Under the pieces are notes generated by a model. That model saw only the letters and a program-made list of their open reading frames with translations, made no database searches and had not been told where the DNA came from. From assembly GCA_002356635.1 (NCBI GenBank), contig CP023454.1, forward strand, positions 868,001-932,000: a stretch of DNA of 64,000 bases. Direction: 5' to 3'. Below are positions 51,826-64,000 of this stretch, in pieces. Within the stretch, counting starts at the first letter, position 1; each line of letters begins with the position of its first letter. The position numbers and the translations under genes were made by a program. This DNA comes from Rhodobacteraceae bacterium QY30. GTDB taxonomy: Bacteria; Pseudomonadota; Alphaproteobacteria; Rhodobacterales; Rhodobacteraceae.

Positions 51826-53235
51826 TCAGCACTCCGGCAGGTTGACGGCAAGACCCCCGGTCGAAGTTTCCTTGTATTTCAGGTTCATGTCGATTCCAGT
51901 CTGCCGCATCGTCTCGATGCAGTTGTCCAGCGGCATGAAATGTTGTCCGTCGCCGCGCAAGGCAAGGCTTGCGGCCGAGACGGCCTTGATGGCGCCCAGG
52001 CCGTTCCGTTCGATGCAGGGCACCTGCACCAGGCCCTTCGCCGGGTCGCAGGTCATGCCCAGGTGATGTTCGAGCGCGATTTCGGCGGCATTTTCGATTT
52101 GCGCGTTCGTGCCCCCCAAGGCCGCGCAAAGCCCCGCCGCCGCCATGGCCGAAGCCGATCCCACCTCGCCCTGGCAACCCACCTCGGCGCCCGAGATCGA
52201 GGCGTTGTGCTTGATCAGCCCGCCGATGGCCGCGGCGACCAGCAGGAAATCGCGGATGCCGTCCTGCGTGGCGCCGTGGCAATGGTCGCGGTAGTAGCGG
52301 ATCACCGCCGGGACTACCCCCGCCGCGCCGTTGGTGGGCGAGGTGACGACCCGGCCACCCGCCGCGTTCTCTTCGTTGACCGCCATCGCATAGACCGAGA
52401 TCCAGTCGGTTACCACATGCGGCTGCGCCCTGTTGCTGCCTTCCTCGGCCAGAAGCTGCTGGTGGATGCTGCGCGCGCGGCGGCGCACCGACAGCCCGCC
52501 GGGCAGGATGCCTTCCTGCCGGAGGCCCCGGTCGATGCAGCCGTCCATCGCGGCCCAGATCGCGTCAAGCCGCTGGTCCAGCGTATCCCCGAGTGCCACG
52601 GCTTCATTGGCGCGCTTCATGGCCGCGATGCTCTGGCCCGCGGCAGCGCCCATCGCCAGCATCTCGGCCGCGTTGCCGAAGGGATAGGGATGGCCCCGGG
52701 CGGCCAGTTCTCCATCGCTGGCCGCTTGGGGCCGGCTGCGGGCGGTCTCCAGTTCCTCGGCGGTCTGCACGAAGCCGCCGCCGATGGAATAGTAGGTCTG
52801 CATCAGCCGCACGCTGCGGTCCGGGTTCAGTGCGGCGAGGATCAGTCCGTTCGCGTGGCCGGGAAGTGCGGGGCCGTAGTCGAAGATCAGGTCGGTGTCG
52901 GGGGCGAAGGCCAGATCGGGCAGGCCAGGCAGGCGGATCACGCCGGCGGCCCGCAAAGCGGCCTCGGTCCGTTCGGCGGCGTCGGGGTCGATAGTGTGGG
53001 GCAGGAAGCCCAGAAGCCCAAGGATGACCGCCCGGTCGGTGGCGTGGCCCTTGCCCGTGAAGGCAAGGCTGCCGTGCAGGCTGGCGCGCAGGTGCAACGG
53101 CCCCTGTGCCGGCACCTGGTCCAGTTCGGCGCGCAGCGTGTCCAGAAAGCGCGCAGCGGCCACCATCGGCCCCATCGTGTGGGACGAGGACGGCCCGATC
53201 CCGATCTTGAAGATGTCGAAGGTCGATAGAAACAT
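51826..53235 (-). CDS. sdaA: L-serine ammonia-lyase (iron-sulfur, single chain)
   Basis: This 469-residue cytoplasmic enzyme deaminates L-serine to pyruvate and ammonia. An N-terminal beta domain ([19 protein letters not shown]) and C-terminal alpha domain are fused, as in SdaA. The cluster cysteines lie around [20 protein letters not shown]. It is last gene of the glycine/serine operon, where it drains serine made by GlyA into central metabolism. It is separated from gcvP by 57 bp holding a stable hairpin. Confidence 0.95.
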   Translation of the reverse strand: MFLSTFDIFKIGIGPSSSHTMGPMVAAARFLDTLRAELDQVPAQGPLHLRASLHGSLAFTGKGHATDRAVILGLLGFLPHTIDPDAAERTEAALRAAGVIRLPGLPDLAFAPDTDLIFDYGPALPGHANGLILAALNPDRSVRLMQTYYSIGGGFVQTAEELETARSRPQAASDGELAARGHPYPFGNAAEMLAMGAAAGQSIAAMKRANEAVALGDTLDQRLDAIWAAMDGCIDRGLRQEGILPGGLSVRRRARSIHQQLLAEEGSNRAQPHVVTDWISVYAMAVNEENAAGGRVVTSPTNGAAGVVPAVIRYYRDHCHGATQDGIRDFLLVAAAIGGLIKHNASISGAEVGCQGEVGSASAMAAAGLCAALGGTNAQIENAAEIALEHHLGMTCDPAKGLVQVPCIERNGLGAIKAVSAASLALRGDGQHFMPLDNCIETMRQTGIDMNLKYKETSTGGLAVNLPEC

Positions 53236-53265
53236 GGCCGGTCCTGTCGGAGGGGGAAGAAAGGA

Positions 53266-53285
53266 ATGGCCCCCGAAGGGGCCAT
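53266..53285 (-). other. TTCG-tetraloop hairpin between gcvP and sdaA
   Basis: On the minus strand ATGGCCCC-TTCG-GGGGCCAT is an 8-bp perfect stem with a C(UUCG)G tetraloop, 7 bp after the gcvP stop. A pyrimidine-rich but not pure-T stretch follows. It probably stabilises the 3' end of gcv mRNA or partly terminates, lowering sdaA expression. Confidence 0.7.
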
Positions 53286-53292
53286 CCGTGGT

Positions 53293-56139
53293 TCATTCGG
53301 CCGCTTCGGCGTAGCTTTCCAGAGGCGGGCAGGAACAGATCAGGTGCCGGTCGCCATAGACGTTGTCGACGCGGTTGACCGGTGACCAGTACTTGTCCAC
53401 CCGGAAGGCGCCCGGCGGGAAGCAGGCGGCTTCGCGCGAGTAGGGCCGGTTCCATTCCCCCACGAGGTCTTCCACCGTATGGGGGGCGCGCTTCAGCGGG
53501 TTGTCTTCCGCGTCCAGCTTGCCCTCGACGATCGCCTCGGCCTCGGCCGCGATGCCAAGCATCGCGGTGATGAAGCGGTCAAGCTCCGCCTTCGGTTCGC
53601 TTTCGGTGGGTTCCACCATCAGCGTGCCCGCGACCGGCCAGCTCATCGTCGGGGCGTGGAAACCGCAATCGACCAGGCGCTTGGCCACGTCGTCCACCGT
53701 CACCCCGGCGCGGTCCTTCATCACCCGGGTGTCGAGGATGCATTCATGCGCCACTCGGCCGTTGGCCGAATAAAGGATCGGATAGGCCGCCTTCAGCCGG
53801 CTGGCGATATAGTTCGCGTTGAGGATCGCCACCTTGGTCGCCTGGGTCAGGCCCTGACCGCCCATCAGCAGGCAATAGGCCCAGCTGATCAGCAGGACCG
53901 AGGCCGAGCCATAGGGCGCCGACGACACCGCGCCGCCATCCTGCACCAGCGGGTTACCCGGCAGGTGGGGGGCCAGATGCGCCTTGACGCCGATCGGACC
54001 CATGCCGGGGCCGCCGCCGCCGTGCGGGATTGCGAAGGTCTTGTGCAGGTTCAGGTGGCTGACGTCCGACCCGATGTCGCCCGGACGGGAAAGTCCGACC
54101 ATCGCGTTCATGTTGGCGCCGTCCAGATACACCTGCCCGCCGTGCTTGTGCGTGATCTCGCAGATCTCGCGCGCGGTGGTTTCAAAGACACCATGCGTCG
54201 AGGGGTAGGTGATCATGCAGGCCGCAAGGTTCGCGGAATGTGCCTCGGCCTTGGCGCGGAAGTCGTCCATGTCGATGTCGCCGTTGGGCGCCACCGCCAC
54301 GACCACCACCTTCATGCCCACCATCTGCGCCGAAGCGGGGTTGGTGCCATGCGCCGAAGTCGGGATCAGGCAGACGTCGCGGTGCCCTTCGCCGCGGGCG
54401 CGGTGGTAGGCCTGGATGGTCAGCAGACCCGCATATTCCCCCTGCGCGCCCGAGTTCGGCTGCATCGAGAAAGCGTCGTAACCGGTGATCAGGCAAAGCT
54501 TGGCCGACAGGTCGGTCAGCATTTCCGTATAGCCCTCGACCTGGTTGCCGGGGACGAAGGGGTGGACATCGGCGAACTCGGGCCAGCTCAGCGCCATCAT
54601 CTCGGCGGTGGCGTTGAGTTTCATGGTGCACGATCCCAGCGGGATCATCGCCCGGTCCAGCGCCAGGTCGCGGTCGGCCAGACGGCGCATGTAGCGCGTC
54701 ATCTCGGCCTCGGCCCGGTTCATGTGGAAGATCGGGTGCGTCAGGTAATCGCTGGTCCGCAGCAGGTCTTCCGGCAGGCGGTAGTTGTGCGACAGGTCCT
54801 CGTCCTTGCGGTCGATCCCGAAGGCGCGCCAGATCGCTTCGGTATGGGCGCGGGTGGCGCGTTCGTCGAAGGAGATGCCGATCTTGGTCGTGCCGACACG
54901 GCGCAGGTTGATGCCCTCGGCTTCAGCCGATTTCAGGATCGCGCCCTGGACCGCGCCCACTTCGACGGTGATCGTGTCGAAGAAGGTTTCCGGCTCGACC
55001 TTGAAGCCCTGTGCCTCCAGCCCGGCGACCAGACGCACCATCTTGCGGTGGATGCGCTGGGCGATGGCTTTCAGCCCGTCGGGGCCGTGGAACACCGCAT
55101 ACATGCTGGCCATGACCGCCAGCAGCGCCTGCGCGGTGCAGACGTTCGACGTGGCCTTTTCGCGGCGGATGTGCTGCTCGCGGGTCTGGAGGCTCAGCCG
55201 GTAGGCGCGGTTGCCGCGCGCGTCGATCGACACACCGACGATCCGGCCCGGCATGTTGCGCTTCAGCGCGTCCTTGACCGCCATGTAGGCGGCGTGCGGT
55301 CCACCGTAACCCATCGGCACGCCAAAGCGCTGGGTCGAGCCGATGGCGATGTCCGCACCCATTTCGCCCGGGGCCTTCAGCACGGTCAGCGCCAGCGGGT
55401 CCGCCGCGACGACCGAGAGCGCGCCCGCAGCGTGAAGCCGGGCGATGACATCGCTGAAGTCATGCACATGGCCGTAGGTGCCAGGATATTGCAGCACCGC
55501 GCCGAAGACCTGCGCGGGATCGAGGTCGGTGAAGGGGTTGCCGACGATGACCTTCCAGCCCAGCGGCTCGGCCCGGGTCTGGATCACGGCAATGGTCTGC
55601 GGGTGGCAGTGGTGATCGACGAAGAAGGCCGTAGCCTTCGACTTGGCCGACCGTTGGCACAGCGCCATCGCCTCGGCCGCTGCGGTGCCTTCGTCAAGAA
55701 GCGAGGCGTTGGCCACGTCCATCGCGGTCAGGTCCGAGATCATCGTCTGGTAGTTCAGCAAGGCTTCAAGACGGCCCTGGCTGATTTCCGGCTGATAGGG
55801 CGTGTAGGCGGTATACCAGGCCGGGTTCTCGAAGATGTTGCGCTGGATCGCGGGCGGCGTGACAGTGCCGTAATAGCCCTGACCGATGAACGAGGTCATC
55901 ACGCGGTTCTTGTTGGCCACGGCGCGCAGGCGTGCCAGAACACCCTGTTCGGACAGCGCCTTGCCCCAGGCCAGCGGCGTCTGCAGCCGGATGTCGGCGG
56001 GCACGATCGCGTCGATCAGTGCGTCAAGGCTTGGGGCGCCGACGGCCTTCAGCATCTCGGCCATCTCGGCGGGCGAGGGGCCGATGTGGCGCCGGTTGGC
56101 GAAGTCGTAGGGCGCGTAGGTCGTTTCGGAATAGCTCAT
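53293..56139 (-). CDS. gcvP: Glycine dehydrogenase (decarboxylating), P-protein
   Basis: This 948-residue cytoplasmic PLP enzyme decarboxylates glycine and passes the aminomethyl group to GcvH lipoate. The full-length single-chain form has the PLP lysine in [19 protein letters not shown] and the conserved RHIGPS start. It lies 10 bp after gcvH. With gcvT, gcvH and lpd it forms the glycine cleavage complex. Confidence 0.97.
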   Translation of the reverse strand: MSYSETTYAPYDFANRRHIGPSPAEMAEMLKAVGAPSLDALIDAIVPADIRLQTPLAWGKALSEQGVLARLRAVANKNRVMTSFIGQGYYGTVTPPAIQRNIFENPAWYTAYTPYQPEISQGRLEALLNYQTMISDLTAMDVANASLLDEGTAAAEAMALCQRSAKSKATAFFVDHHCHPQTIAVIQTRAEPLGWKVIVGNPFTDLDPAQVFGAVLQYPGTYGHVHDFSDVIARLHAAGALSVVAADPLALTVLKAPGEMGADIAIGSTQRFGVPMGYGGPHAAYMAVKDALKRNMPGRIVGVSIDARGNRAYRLSLQTREQHIRREKATSNVCTAQALLAVMASMYAVFHGPDGLKAIAQRIHRKMVRLVAGLEAQGFKVEPETFFDTITVEVGAVQGAILKSAEAEGINLRRVGTTKIGISFDERATRAHTEAIWRAFGIDRKDEDLSHNYRLPEDLLRTSDYLTHPIFHMNRAEAEMTRYMRRLADRDLALDRAMIPLGSCTMKLNATAEMMALSWPEFADVHPFVPGNQVEGYTEMLTDLSAKLCLITGYDAFSMQPNSGAQGEYAGLLTIQAYHRARGEGHRDVCLIPTSAHGTNPASAQMVGMKVVVVAVAPNGDIDMDDFRAKAEAHSANLAACMITYPSTHGVFETTAREICEITHKHGGQVYLDGANMNAMVGLSRPGDIGSDVSHLNLHKTFAIPHGGGGPGMGPIGVKAHLAPHLPGNPLVQDGGAVSSAPYGSASVLLISWAYCLLMGGQGLTQATKVAILNANYIASRLKAAYPILYSANGRVAHECILDTRVMKDRAGVTVDDVAKRLVDCGFHAPTMSWPVAGTLMVEPTESEPKAELDRFITAMLGIAAEAEAIVEGKLDAEDNPLKRAPHTVEDLVGEWNRPYSREAACFPPGAFRVDKYWSPVNRVDNVYGDRHLICSCPPLESYAEAAE

Positions 56140-56149
56140 CTTGGCCCCC

Positions 56150-56512
56150 TCAACCCACCAGCGCCAGATAGGCGGCCTCGTCCATCAGCCCCTCGGCATC
56201 GGCGGGATTGGCAAGCTTCAGCCTGAAGAACCAGCCCGCGCCCTGCGGCTCGGCGTTGACGATCGAGGGATCATTGCGGATCGCGTCGTTGATCTCGACG
56301 ATCTCGCCCTCCAGCGGGCAGTAGACATCCGAGGCCGCCTTGACCGACTCTACGGTTGCGGCGGCATCGCCCTTGCCAAGGCTCGCGCCGGTCTCCGGCA
56401 GGTCGACGAACACCAGGTCGCCCAGTTGCTCGACGGCATGGGTGGTGATGCCGACGGTGGCGATGCCGTCAGCGATGTTCAGCCATTCGTGGTCTTCGGT
56501 GAATTTCAGCAT
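56150..56512 (-). CDS. gcvH: Glycine cleavage H protein
   Basis: This 120-residue lipoyl carrier has the lipoylated Lys in [18 protein letters not shown], preceded by [10 protein letters not shown]. It shuttles the aminomethyl and then reduced lipoyl arm between P, T and L proteins. It is 10 bp after gcvT. Length is standard. Confidence 0.97.
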   Translation of the reverse strand: MLKFTEDHEWLNIADGIATVGITTHAVEQLGDLVFVDLPETGASLGKGDAAATVESVKAASDVYCPLEGEIVEINDAIRNDPSIVNAEPQGAGWFFRLKLANPADAEGLMDEAAYLALVG

Positions 56513-56522
56513 GTGGAAGTCC

Positions 56523-57662
56523 TCAGCGTTTGTATCCGGGGGTGATGAAGGGAAGCGTGGCGACGGTAACGGGCAGGCGCTTGCCGCGCAGTTCGGCGAA
56601 CAGCCGGGTGCCCGGCTGGGCGATGCTGGTGGCGACGTAGCCCATCGCCACGGGGGCGTTCAGCGTCGGGCCGAAGCCGCCCGAGGTGATGCGACCGACA
56701 GGCGCGTCCGAGGTTTCGTCCAGGAAAAGCTCGGCGCCGCCCCGGATCGGTGCACGGCCTTCGGGGGCGATGCCCACGCGGCGGCGCGAGGCACCCCGTT
56801 CGAATTCCGCAAGGATCACATCGGCGCCGGGGAAGCCGCCCGCACGGGCGCCGCCGGTGCGGCGGACCTTCTGCACCGCCCATTCCAGCGCGGCGGCGAC
56901 CGGCGTCGTGCCGGTGTCGATGTCGTTGCCGTAAAGGCAAAGTCCCGCCTCCAGCCGCAGGCTGTCGCGTGCGCCCAGACCGATCGGGTGCACATCGGGA
57001 TTGGACAGGAGCGTCCGGACGAACTCCACGGCCTTGCCCTCGGGAACCGAAACCTCATAGCCATCCTCGCCCGAGTAGCCGGAGCGGGAGACGATGCAGG
57101 GCGCACCGAGGATCTGCACCTCCCGCACGTCCATGAAGGCCATCGATGCCACTTCGGGTGCCAGTGCCGCCAGCGCGGATTCCGCCGCCGGACCCTGCAA
57201 CGCCACCAGCGCGCGGTCGGTCAGTTCGATCACCTCGCAGACATCGGAGAGGCCGGCACGCATCAGCGCCACGTCCTGCTCCTTGCAGCCGGCGTTCACC
57301 ACGACAAACAGGTGATCGCCCCGGTTGGCGAACATCAGGTCGTCCAGGATGCCGCCCTGCGCGTCGGTGAACAGCCCGTAGCGTTGCCGGCCGGGCTTAA
57401 GCCCCAGAACGTCGACCGGCACCAGGCGTTCCAGCGCCAACGCCGCATCCTCGACCTTGCCCGATTTAGGGCGCAGGATCACCTGGCCCATGTGGCTCAC
57501 GTCGAAAAGCCCGGCCTTGGCGCGGGTGTGCAGGTGTTCCTTCATCACCCCTTCGGGGAATTGCACGGGCATCTCGTAGCCCGCAAAGCCCACCATCTTG
57601 CCGCCCAACTCGATGTTGAGGGCGGTCAGCGGGGTCTTCTTCAGATCGGCGGTGTCATCCAT
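56523..57662 (-). CDS. gcvT: Glycine cleavage T protein (aminomethyltransferase)
   Basis: This 379-residue THF-dependent enzyme releases ammonia and gives 5,10-methylene-THF. Signatures include [30 protein letters not shown] and [19 protein letters not shown]. It overlaps lipA by 8 bp. It belongs to the same operon as gcvH and gcvP. Confidence 0.96.
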   Translation of the reverse strand: MDDTADLKKTPLTALNIELGGKMVGFAGYEMPVQFPEGVMKEHLHTRAKAGLFDVSHMGQVILRPKSGKVEDAALALERLVPVDVLGLKPGRQRYGLFTDAQGGILDDLMFANRGDHLFVVVNAGCKEQDVALMRAGLSDVCEVIELTDRALVALQGPAAESALAALAPEVASMAFMDVREVQILGAPCIVSRSGYSGEDGYEVSVPEGKAVEFVRTLLSNPDVHPIGLGARDSLRLEAGLCLYGNDIDTGTTPVAAALEWAVQKVRRTGGARAGGFPGADVILAEFERGASRRRVGIAPEGRAPIRGGAELFLDETSDAPVGRITSGGFGPTLNAPVAMGYVATSIAQPGTRLFAELRGKRLPVTVATLPFITPGYKR

Positions 57663-58614
57663 TGGCAGTGTCCTTCATCTGGCTCTGGGCCCGGCGGGCG
57701 GCTTGCAGGCGGGCAAAATCGTCGCCGGCATGGAACGAGGAGCGGGTCATCGGCGTGGCCGAGACGGCAAGGAAACCCTTGGACCGCGCCATCTCCTCGA
57801 TCCGGCGGAATTCGTCGGGCGGCAGGTACCGGTCAAGCTTGTGGTGGCGCGCGGTGGGCTGGAGGTACTGGCCCACGGTGATGAAATCGACGCCCGCGAC
57901 GCGCATGTCGTCCATCACCTGACGTAGTTCCTCGAAGGTCTCGCCCAGGCCGACCATCAGGCCGGACTTGGTGAAGCCCTGCGGGTTGCGGCGCTTGGCA
58001 TCGTCCAGCAGGCGCAGCGACTGGTAGTAGCGCGCGCCCGGCCGGACCGAAGGATAAAGCCGCGGCACGCATTCGAGGTTGTGGTTGAAGACGTCCGGCG
58101 CGGCATCGACGACCTCGGTCCAGGCCGTGCCCTTGTGCAGGAAGTCGGGGACCAGCACCTCGATCGTGGTGTCGGGGTTCTGGTGGCGCACGGCGCGGAT
58201 GGTCTGGGCGAAATGCGCGGCTCCGCCGTCGTCCAGATCGTCCCGGTCCACGGAAGTGATGACGACATGGCGCAGGCCCAGCTTGGCCACCGCCTGTGCC
58301 ACGCGGCCCGGTTCGAACGCATCCAGGGCGTCGGGCTTGCCAGTGGCGACGTTGCAGAAGGAACAGCCGCGGGTGCAGGTTTCGCCCATGATCATCATGG
58401 TGGCGTGGCGGTGCGACCAGCATTCACCGCGGTTCGGGCAGGCCGCTTCCTCGCAGACGGTGGACAGCGCGTTGTCCTTCAGGATGCGGCGGGTCGCGCC
58501 GTATTCCGGCGTTTCGGCGCGCGAGACGCGGATCCAGCCGGGCTTGCGCGGGGTTTCGGTCAGGGGCCTGCGGGCCTTTTCGGGATGGCGCGGCTTGTCG
58601 GAGAAATCCTTCAT
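57655..58614 (-). CDS. lipA: Lipoyl synthase
   Basis: This 319-residue radical SAM enzyme inserts two sulfurs into octanoyl-GcvH/E2. The auxiliary cluster motif [12 protein letters not shown] and the radical SAM motif C-x3-C-x2-C ([12 protein letters not shown]) are present. The start is placed at 58614 with GAGGAGAC just upstream. Its presence inside the gcv operon supplies lipoylation capacity for GcvH; no lipB is adjacent. Confidence 0.96.
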   Translation of the reverse strand: MKDFSDKPRHPEKARRPLTETPRKPGWIRVSRAETPEYGATRRILKDNALSTVCEEAACPNRGECWSHRHATMMIMGETCTRGCSFCNVATGKPDALDAFEPGRVAQAVAKLGLRHVVITSVDRDDLDDGGAAHFAQTIRAVRHQNPDTTIEVLVPDFLHKGTAWTEVVDAAPDVFNHNLECVPRLYPSVRPGARYYQSLRLLDDAKRRNPQGFTKSGLMVGLGETFEELRQVMDDMRVAGVDFITVGQYLQPTARHHKLDRYLPPDEFRRIEEMARSKGFLAVSATPMTRSSFHAGDDFARLQAARRAQSQMKDTANG

Positions 58615-58624
58615 CGCTGTCTCC

Positions 58625-60005
<1,381 letters not shown>

Positions 60006-60013
<8 letters not shown>

Positions 60014-61280
60014 GGTTGCCTCCGTAGATCGGGAAGCGGCGGCACAGCGCCACCACCTTTTGGCGAACAGCGGCCTCTACGCCTGCGTCGCCCTCGGGGG
60101 ATTTGCGCAGCGCATCGAGCACATCGCCGATCAGGCCGCCGATTTCGCGGAATTCCTCGACACCGAAGCCACGGCTGCACCCGGCGGCCGTGCCGAGCCG
60201 GATCCCCGAAGTGACGGTGGGCTTTTCGGGGTCATTCGGCACGCCGTTCTTGTTGCAGGTGATGCCCGCACGCTCCAAAGCTTCGGCGGCGGCGTTGCCC
60301 TTCACGCCCAAGGGGCGAAGGTCGACCAGCATCAGGTGGTTGTCGGTCCCGCCCGAAACGATCGCCGCGCCACGGGCCACCAGCACCTCGGCCAGCGCCC
60401 GGGAGGAGGCGACGACCCGACCGATGTAGTCCTTGAAGCCGGGTTGCAGCGCCTCCTGGAAGGCCACGGCCTTGGCGGCGATGACGTGCATCAGGGGGCC
60501 GCCCTGCAGGCCGGGAAAGACGGCGGCGTTGATCTTTTTCGCCAGATCGGCGTCGTTGGTCAGGATGATGCCACCCCGCGGACCGCGCAGCGTCTTGTGC
60601 GTGGTCGACGTCACGACATGGGCATGGGGCACCGGACTGGGGTGGTGGCCGGTGGCGACCAGACCGGCGATATGGGCCATGTCGACCATCAGAAGCGCGC
60701 CGACCTTGTCGGCAATGGCGCGGAAGCGCGGAAAGTCGATGGTGCGGGAATAGGCCGAGGCGCCAGCGATGATCAGCTTCGGCTTTTCGGCAACGGCCAG
60801 TTCCTCGACCCGGTCGTAGTCGATGCGGCCAGCGCCATCCAGGCCATAGGCCACGGCGCGGAACCACTTGCCCGACAGCGCCGGTTTCGCACCATGCGTC
60901 AGATGGCCACCGGCATCCAGGCTCATGCCCAGAATGGTGTCGCCGGGTTGCAGCAGCGCCAGCATGACCGCGCCATTGGCCTGCGCGCCGGAATGGGGCT
61001 GGACGTTGGCATGTTCGGCGCCGAACAGCGCCTTCAGCCGGTCGATGGCAAGCTGTTCAACCACATCGACATGGGCGCAGCCGCCGTAATAGCGCTTGCC
61101 GGGATAGCCTTCGGCGTACTTGTTCGTCAGGACCGACCCTTGCGCCTGCATGACGCGGGGGCTCGCGTGGTTTTCCGACGCGATCAGTTCGATCTGATCT
61201 TCCTGACGGTGCCGTTCGGCCTCGAGGGCAGTCCAGAGCGCGGGGTCATAATCCGCGAGTTGCAGGTTGGGTTCGAACAT
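60006..61280 (-). CDS. glyA: Serine hydroxymethyltransferase
   Basis: This 424-residue PLP enzyme interconverts glycine and serine using methylene-THF. The PLP lysine is in [14 protein letters not shown] and the ASENHAS motif is near the N-terminus. In this operon it uses the C1 unit from glycine cleavage to make serine, which SdaA then deaminates. It lies 81 bp after the permease, with a stem-loop between. Confidence 0.96.
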
Positions 61281-61308
61281 GGTGCTGTCCTGAAAAGGGT
61301 GGGAAGGC

Positions 61309-61337
61309 GGCGGGACGCGAGGGAGGCGCGTCCCGCC
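61309..61337 (-). other. Perfect 11-bp stem-loop between permease and glyA
   Basis: GGCGGGACGCG (61309-61319) pairs fully with 61327-61337 around a 7-nt loop. It lies after the permease stop and before glyA. On the minus strand it is not immediately followed by T, so it more likely marks an mRNA processing or stability boundary than a terminator. Confidence 0.6.
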
Positions 61338-61361
61338 CGGAACGCAGCTTCAGCGGCGGGC

Positions 61362-62810
61362 TCATTCGGCCAGCTCATGCTTGAAGGCTTCGTACTGCTT
61401 GAGGTGCCGGGGCCGCTGTCGGACAAAGAACCAGGCGACGCCAAGCGCGATGAACCAGACCGGCGTGACGATCAGTGCCTCCATGGTGTCCGGCTGCTGG
61501 GTCAGCGCCCAGAGGATGAAGCCGAAGAAGGCCAGCACCGCCCAGCACATCGGCACACCGCCGGGCATCTTGAACTTCGAGGCCGCATGCAGTTCCGGAT
61601 GCTTGCGGCGATAGGCCATGTAGCTGACCAGGATCATCGCCCAGACGAACATGAACAGCAGCGCCGAGATCGTCGTGACCAGCGTAAAGGCGGCCAGCAC
61701 CGTCTCTCCTGAAAACAGCAGGATCAGCGACGACAGCAGGAACAAGCATGAAAAGAGGAGCGCGTTCACCGGTACATGGCGGCGGCTCAGGCGGCTGAAG
61801 ATCGACGGTGCGTCACCTTCCTGCGCCAGGCCGTAGACCATCCGCGAGGTCGAGTAGATGCCGGAGTTCGCCGACGAGGTCGCGGATGTCAGCACCACGA
61901 AGTTCACGACCGAGGCGGCGATGGCCAGGCCGGCAAGGGTGAACATCTCGACAAAGGGGCTGTGTCCCGGGACGATCTCGCGCCAGGGCGTGACCGCCAT
62001 GATTGCGACCAGCGCGCCGACGTAAAACAGCATGACCCGGATGGGAATGGCGCGGATGGCGCGGGGCAGGGTGGTCTCGGGATCCTTGGCCTCGGCGGCG
62101 GTGGTGCCGACAAGTTCGATGCCCACGAAGGCGAAGACGGCAATCTGGAATCCCGCGACAAAACCCATGAAGCCGGTGGGGAACATCCCGCCATCGTTCC
62201 AGAGGTTCGAGAGCTGCGCGGTCGAACCGTTGGGCGACACGAAGCCGCGCAGCACCATCACGAGGCCCATGACGACCAGTGTCGCGATGGCCACGATCTT
62301 GATGATGGCGAACCAGAACTCCAGCTCACCGAAAGCCTTCACCGAGGGAAGGTTCAGTACCAGAAGCAGGACGATCGTCGCCAGCGCGGGGATCCACAGT
62401 TGCAGGTCGGGCCACCAGAAGGCCACATAGCCGGTGATTGCGACGATGTCCGCGATGCCGGTGACGATCCAGCAGAACCAGTAGGTCCAGCCAACGAAGA
62501 AGCCGGCCCAGGGGCCGATCAGGTCGGCGGCGAAATCGGCAAAGGATTTGTAGTGCAGGTTCGACAGCAGGATCTCGCCCATCGCACGCATTACGAAATA
62601 GAGGAAGAACCCGATGATCATGTAGACGAAGATCACCGAGGGTCCGGCCAGCGCGATGGTCTTGCCCGAGCCCATGAAAAGGCCGGTGCCGATGGCGCCA
62701 CCGATCGAGATCAGCTGGATATGGCGGTTCGAGAGATTGCGCTCGAGGTGGCCTTCGTCTGCCCCTCCTTGCGCAGTTGCTGCGGCCTGAAGGCCATGCT
62801 GGATGGTCAT
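61362..62810 (-). CDS. APC-family amino acid permease (CycA-like glycine/serine/alanine carrier)
   Basis: This 482-residue inner-membrane carrier has twelve predicted helices. The APC signature ISIGGAIGTGLFMGSGKTIA is near residue 35 and the helix-4 region GWTYWFCWIVTGIADIVAIT follows. It resembles CycA and related D-serine/D-alanine/glycine permeases. As first gene of the glycine-degradation operon it probably imports glycine or serine by proton symport. The start at 62810 has GAGGGTAAGC immediately upstream; longer starts lack family sequence. Confidence 0.9.
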   Translation of the reverse strand: MTIQHGLQAAATAQGGADEGHLERNLSNRHIQLISIGGAIGTGLFMGSGKTIALAGPSVIFVYMIIGFFLYFVMRAMGEILLSNLHYKSFADFAADLIGPWAGFFVGWTYWFCWIVTGIADIVAITGYVAFWWPDLQLWIPALATIVLLLVLNLPSVKAFGELEFWFAIIKIVAIATLVVMGLVMVLRGFVSPNGSTAQLSNLWNDGGMFPTGFMGFVAGFQIAVFAFVGIELVGTTAAEAKDPETTLPRAIRAIPIRVMLFYVGALVAIMAVTPWREIVPGHSPFVEMFTLAGLAIAASVVNFVVLTSATSSANSGIYSTSRMVYGLAQEGDAPSIFSRLSRRHVPVNALLFSCLFLLSSLILLFSGETVLAAFTLVTTISALLFMFVWAMILVSYMAYRRKHPELHAASKFKMPGGVPMCWAVLAFFGFILWALTQQPDTMEALIVTPVWFIALGVAWFFVRQRPRHLKQYEAFKHELAE

Positions 62811-63219
62811 GCTTACCCTCTTGCGATCCGGGTTTCGACGATGGGCGCATCCGGTCTGGCCGGGACCTGCGCCGCGGCTGGCCGGAGCCGGTTCAGGCAG
62901 CTGTCTGGTAGTTCCACGTGGGCGTGCTCCTCTCGTGTTGCCTCGTCCTCCGCGCCCGCTTGCCTGATGGCAGACAAGCCGCCTTCGTGACGCGAAACGC
63001 GTCGCCGGCCCGTTCGCGATGTCCTTGGTCGTCCTCCTCGACGGTCCGTGGCCGGTTCTCGCGGGACAGGCGGCGGCGGGGGCGGGGCATCGGCCGGCCC
63101 GGGCCATGGTCTGCAGCAACCGCATCCGGCTACGGATTGGCGTTGAATACAGTAACGTTGACTTTTGGAAATTTCATTCTTTAAAAGATAAGGTGAGAAT
63201 TTTTAATCTTAGGCCCGTC
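62811..63219. promoter_or_regulatory. Divergent regulatory region between permease operon and LysR gene
   Basis: A 409-bp region. The half near 63130-63219 is AT-rich and carries the LysR-gene promoter. I searched the minus strand for the two conserved cores of a glycine riboswitch and did not find them. LysR-type control of the divergent operon is the simplest expectation. Confidence 0.5.
63158..63186 (+). promoter_or_regulatory. Sigma70-type promoter of the LysR gene
   Basis: TTGACT (63158-63163), a 17-bp spacer, then TTAAAA (63181-63186), 34 bp before the start codon. Good -35, moderate -10, ideal spacing. Confidence 0.6.
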
Positions 63220-64000
63220 ATGCAGAACATTCCGATGGAGCTGCTGCGCACCTTCGTCACCGCAATCGATCAGGGCAGTTTCAGCCGCGCAGCCGACATC
63301 GTCGGCCGCACACCCTCGGCGGTCAGCCTGCAGATTAAGCGGCTGGAAGAGACGCTTGATGTCACGCTGTTTCAAAGGGATGCGCACAAAATCGTCCTGA
63401 CGGCAGAAGGCAGTTCGATGGCGCAATTCGCCCGCCGGATCCTGTCGCTCAACGACGAGGCGCTGGCCAGCCTGCGACAGCCTCTGGTGGCCGGCCGCGT
63501 CCGCCTGGGGGCACCGCATGAATACACTGCCTCGCTTCTTCCGGACTTCCTGGGCAAATTCGCACAGTCACATCCGAACGTCATGCTGGAAGTGACCAGC
63601 GACCTCAGCAAGAACCTGCTCAAGCGCCAGAGCGCCGGAGAGCTTGATCTGGTCATCGCGCTGCATGACGATTCGGCCACCGAGTCGGGCCGCCTGATCC
63701 ATACCGAGCCGTTGGTCTGGATCGGCAGCGCCGACCATTCGCGGCACCTGCAATCGCCGCTGCCGCTGGTCCTTGCGCCGCCGCCCTGCATCTATCGAAG
63801 CCGGATGCTCGAGGCGCTGAACCAGCTCGAACGGCCCTGCCGGATCGTCTATCTCAGTTCCAGCTACAACGGCATTTCGGCCGCCGTGCGGGCGGGCATC
63901 GGTGTCACCGTCATGGCTGGCACCACGACGCCGCCAGGCAGTCTGACGCTAACCGAGCGTGACGGCCTGCCCTGTCTGGGCCAGCTTGAATTGCGCCTGC
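63220..64000 (+). CDS. LysR-family transcriptional regulator (3' truncated by window end)
   Basis: 260 codons are visible, open to the last base, so the C-terminus lies outside. The N-terminal winged helix reads MELLRTFVTAIDQGSFSRAA, then the recognition helix TPSAVSLQIKRLEE. The substrate-binding domain begins about residue 90 (GRVRLGAPHEYTASLLPDF). It is divergent from the permease-glyA-gcv operon and is the likely local regulator, with glycine or serine a possible co-inducer. Confidence 0.92.
   Translation, partial: MQNIPMELLRTFVTAIDQGSFSRAADIVGRTPSAVSLQIKRLEETLDVTLFQRDAHKIVLTAEGSSMAQFARRILSLNDEALASLRQPLVAGRVRLGAPHEYTASLLPDFLGKFAQSHPNVMLEVTSDLSKNLLKRQSAGELDLVIALHDDSATESGRLIHTEPLVWIGSADHSRHLQSPLPLVLAPPPCIYRSRMLEALNQLERPCRIVYLSSSYNGISAAVRAGIGVTVMAGTTTPPGSLTLTERDGLPCLGQLELRL

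Noticed and set aside
53479-56226. 915-codon plus-strand open frame
   Set aside because: Fully antisense to gcvP, whose conservation is unmistakable.
62811-63130. Glycine riboswitch upstream of the permease-glyA-gcv operon
   Set aside because: The minus strand lacks the conserved GCCGAAGG-like and ACTCTCAGG-like cores; only scattered GAAGG-type matches were seen.

Overview
The window looks like chromosomal DNA of an alphaproteobacterium of the Rhodobacteraceae (Rhodobacter/Paracoccus/Gemmobacter-like). The grounds are high GC, tight ATGA/GTGA-coupled operons, an RpoE-ChrR (ECF11) pair with TGATCC-N18-TAAG-type promoters, a candidate SqrR-type sulfide operator, and the protein families present. 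I saw no tRNA, rRNA, CRISPR array or intact mobile element. One degraded gene, a DUF411 relic, is present.

Layout. 2-616 is the C-terminal end of a SpoVR-family gene. 630-6065 (minus) is a five-gene oligopeptide-type ABC importer. 6284-13645 (minus) is a seven-gene uptake/catabolic operon: HisD-family dehydrogenase, spermidine/putrescine-type ABC importer, sugar phosphate isomerase/epimerase and metallophosphoesterase. An XRE-cupin regulator at 13770 is divergent from it. 14448-18062 holds a persulfide-dioxygenase-like MBL protein and a SulP transporter behind a promoter with an ATTC-N8-GAAT palindrome, followed by a convergent thioredoxin-reductase-like flavoprotein. 18191-18500 is the DUF411 pseudogene, and 18580-20469 is an FUSC-family permease.

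21767-31053 is an extracytoplasmic redox and sensing island. It contains ApbE, a PepSY-flavodoxin-FNR reductase, a DUF2271 protein with a candidate flavinylation site, a poly-Asp secreted protein, a small PepSY protein and two complete two-component systems. Phased 11-bp direct repeats in the promoters suggest that the first two-component system controls the redox operon and itself. 31167-34892 holds membrane proteins (one of the TDT family), a small unknown protein, a thiolase and a DUF2177 protein.

34897-40271 is an RpoE stress island. rpoE-chrR-SDR and an FAD oxidoreductase-DUF1365-cyclopropane synthase operon diverge from facing RpoE-type promoters. 40312-51285 is the least conventional part. 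It has a GT61/BKACE/NeuD-like acetyltransferase operon, a 991-residue SerC-SerA-like fusion, an acyltransferase-ACP-GNAT-amino-acid-ligase-SGNH cassette, and a family 2 glycosyltransferase. It reads as a surface-glycan or small-molecule acylation locus of undescribed type.

51826-62810 (minus) is an eight-gene glycine/serine catabolic operon: amino acid permease, glyA, lpd, lipA, gcvT, gcvH, gcvP, sdaA. Glycine is imported and cleaved to a C1 unit, a second glycine is converted to serine, and serine is deaminated to pyruvate. A divergent LysR gene runs off the window at 64000.
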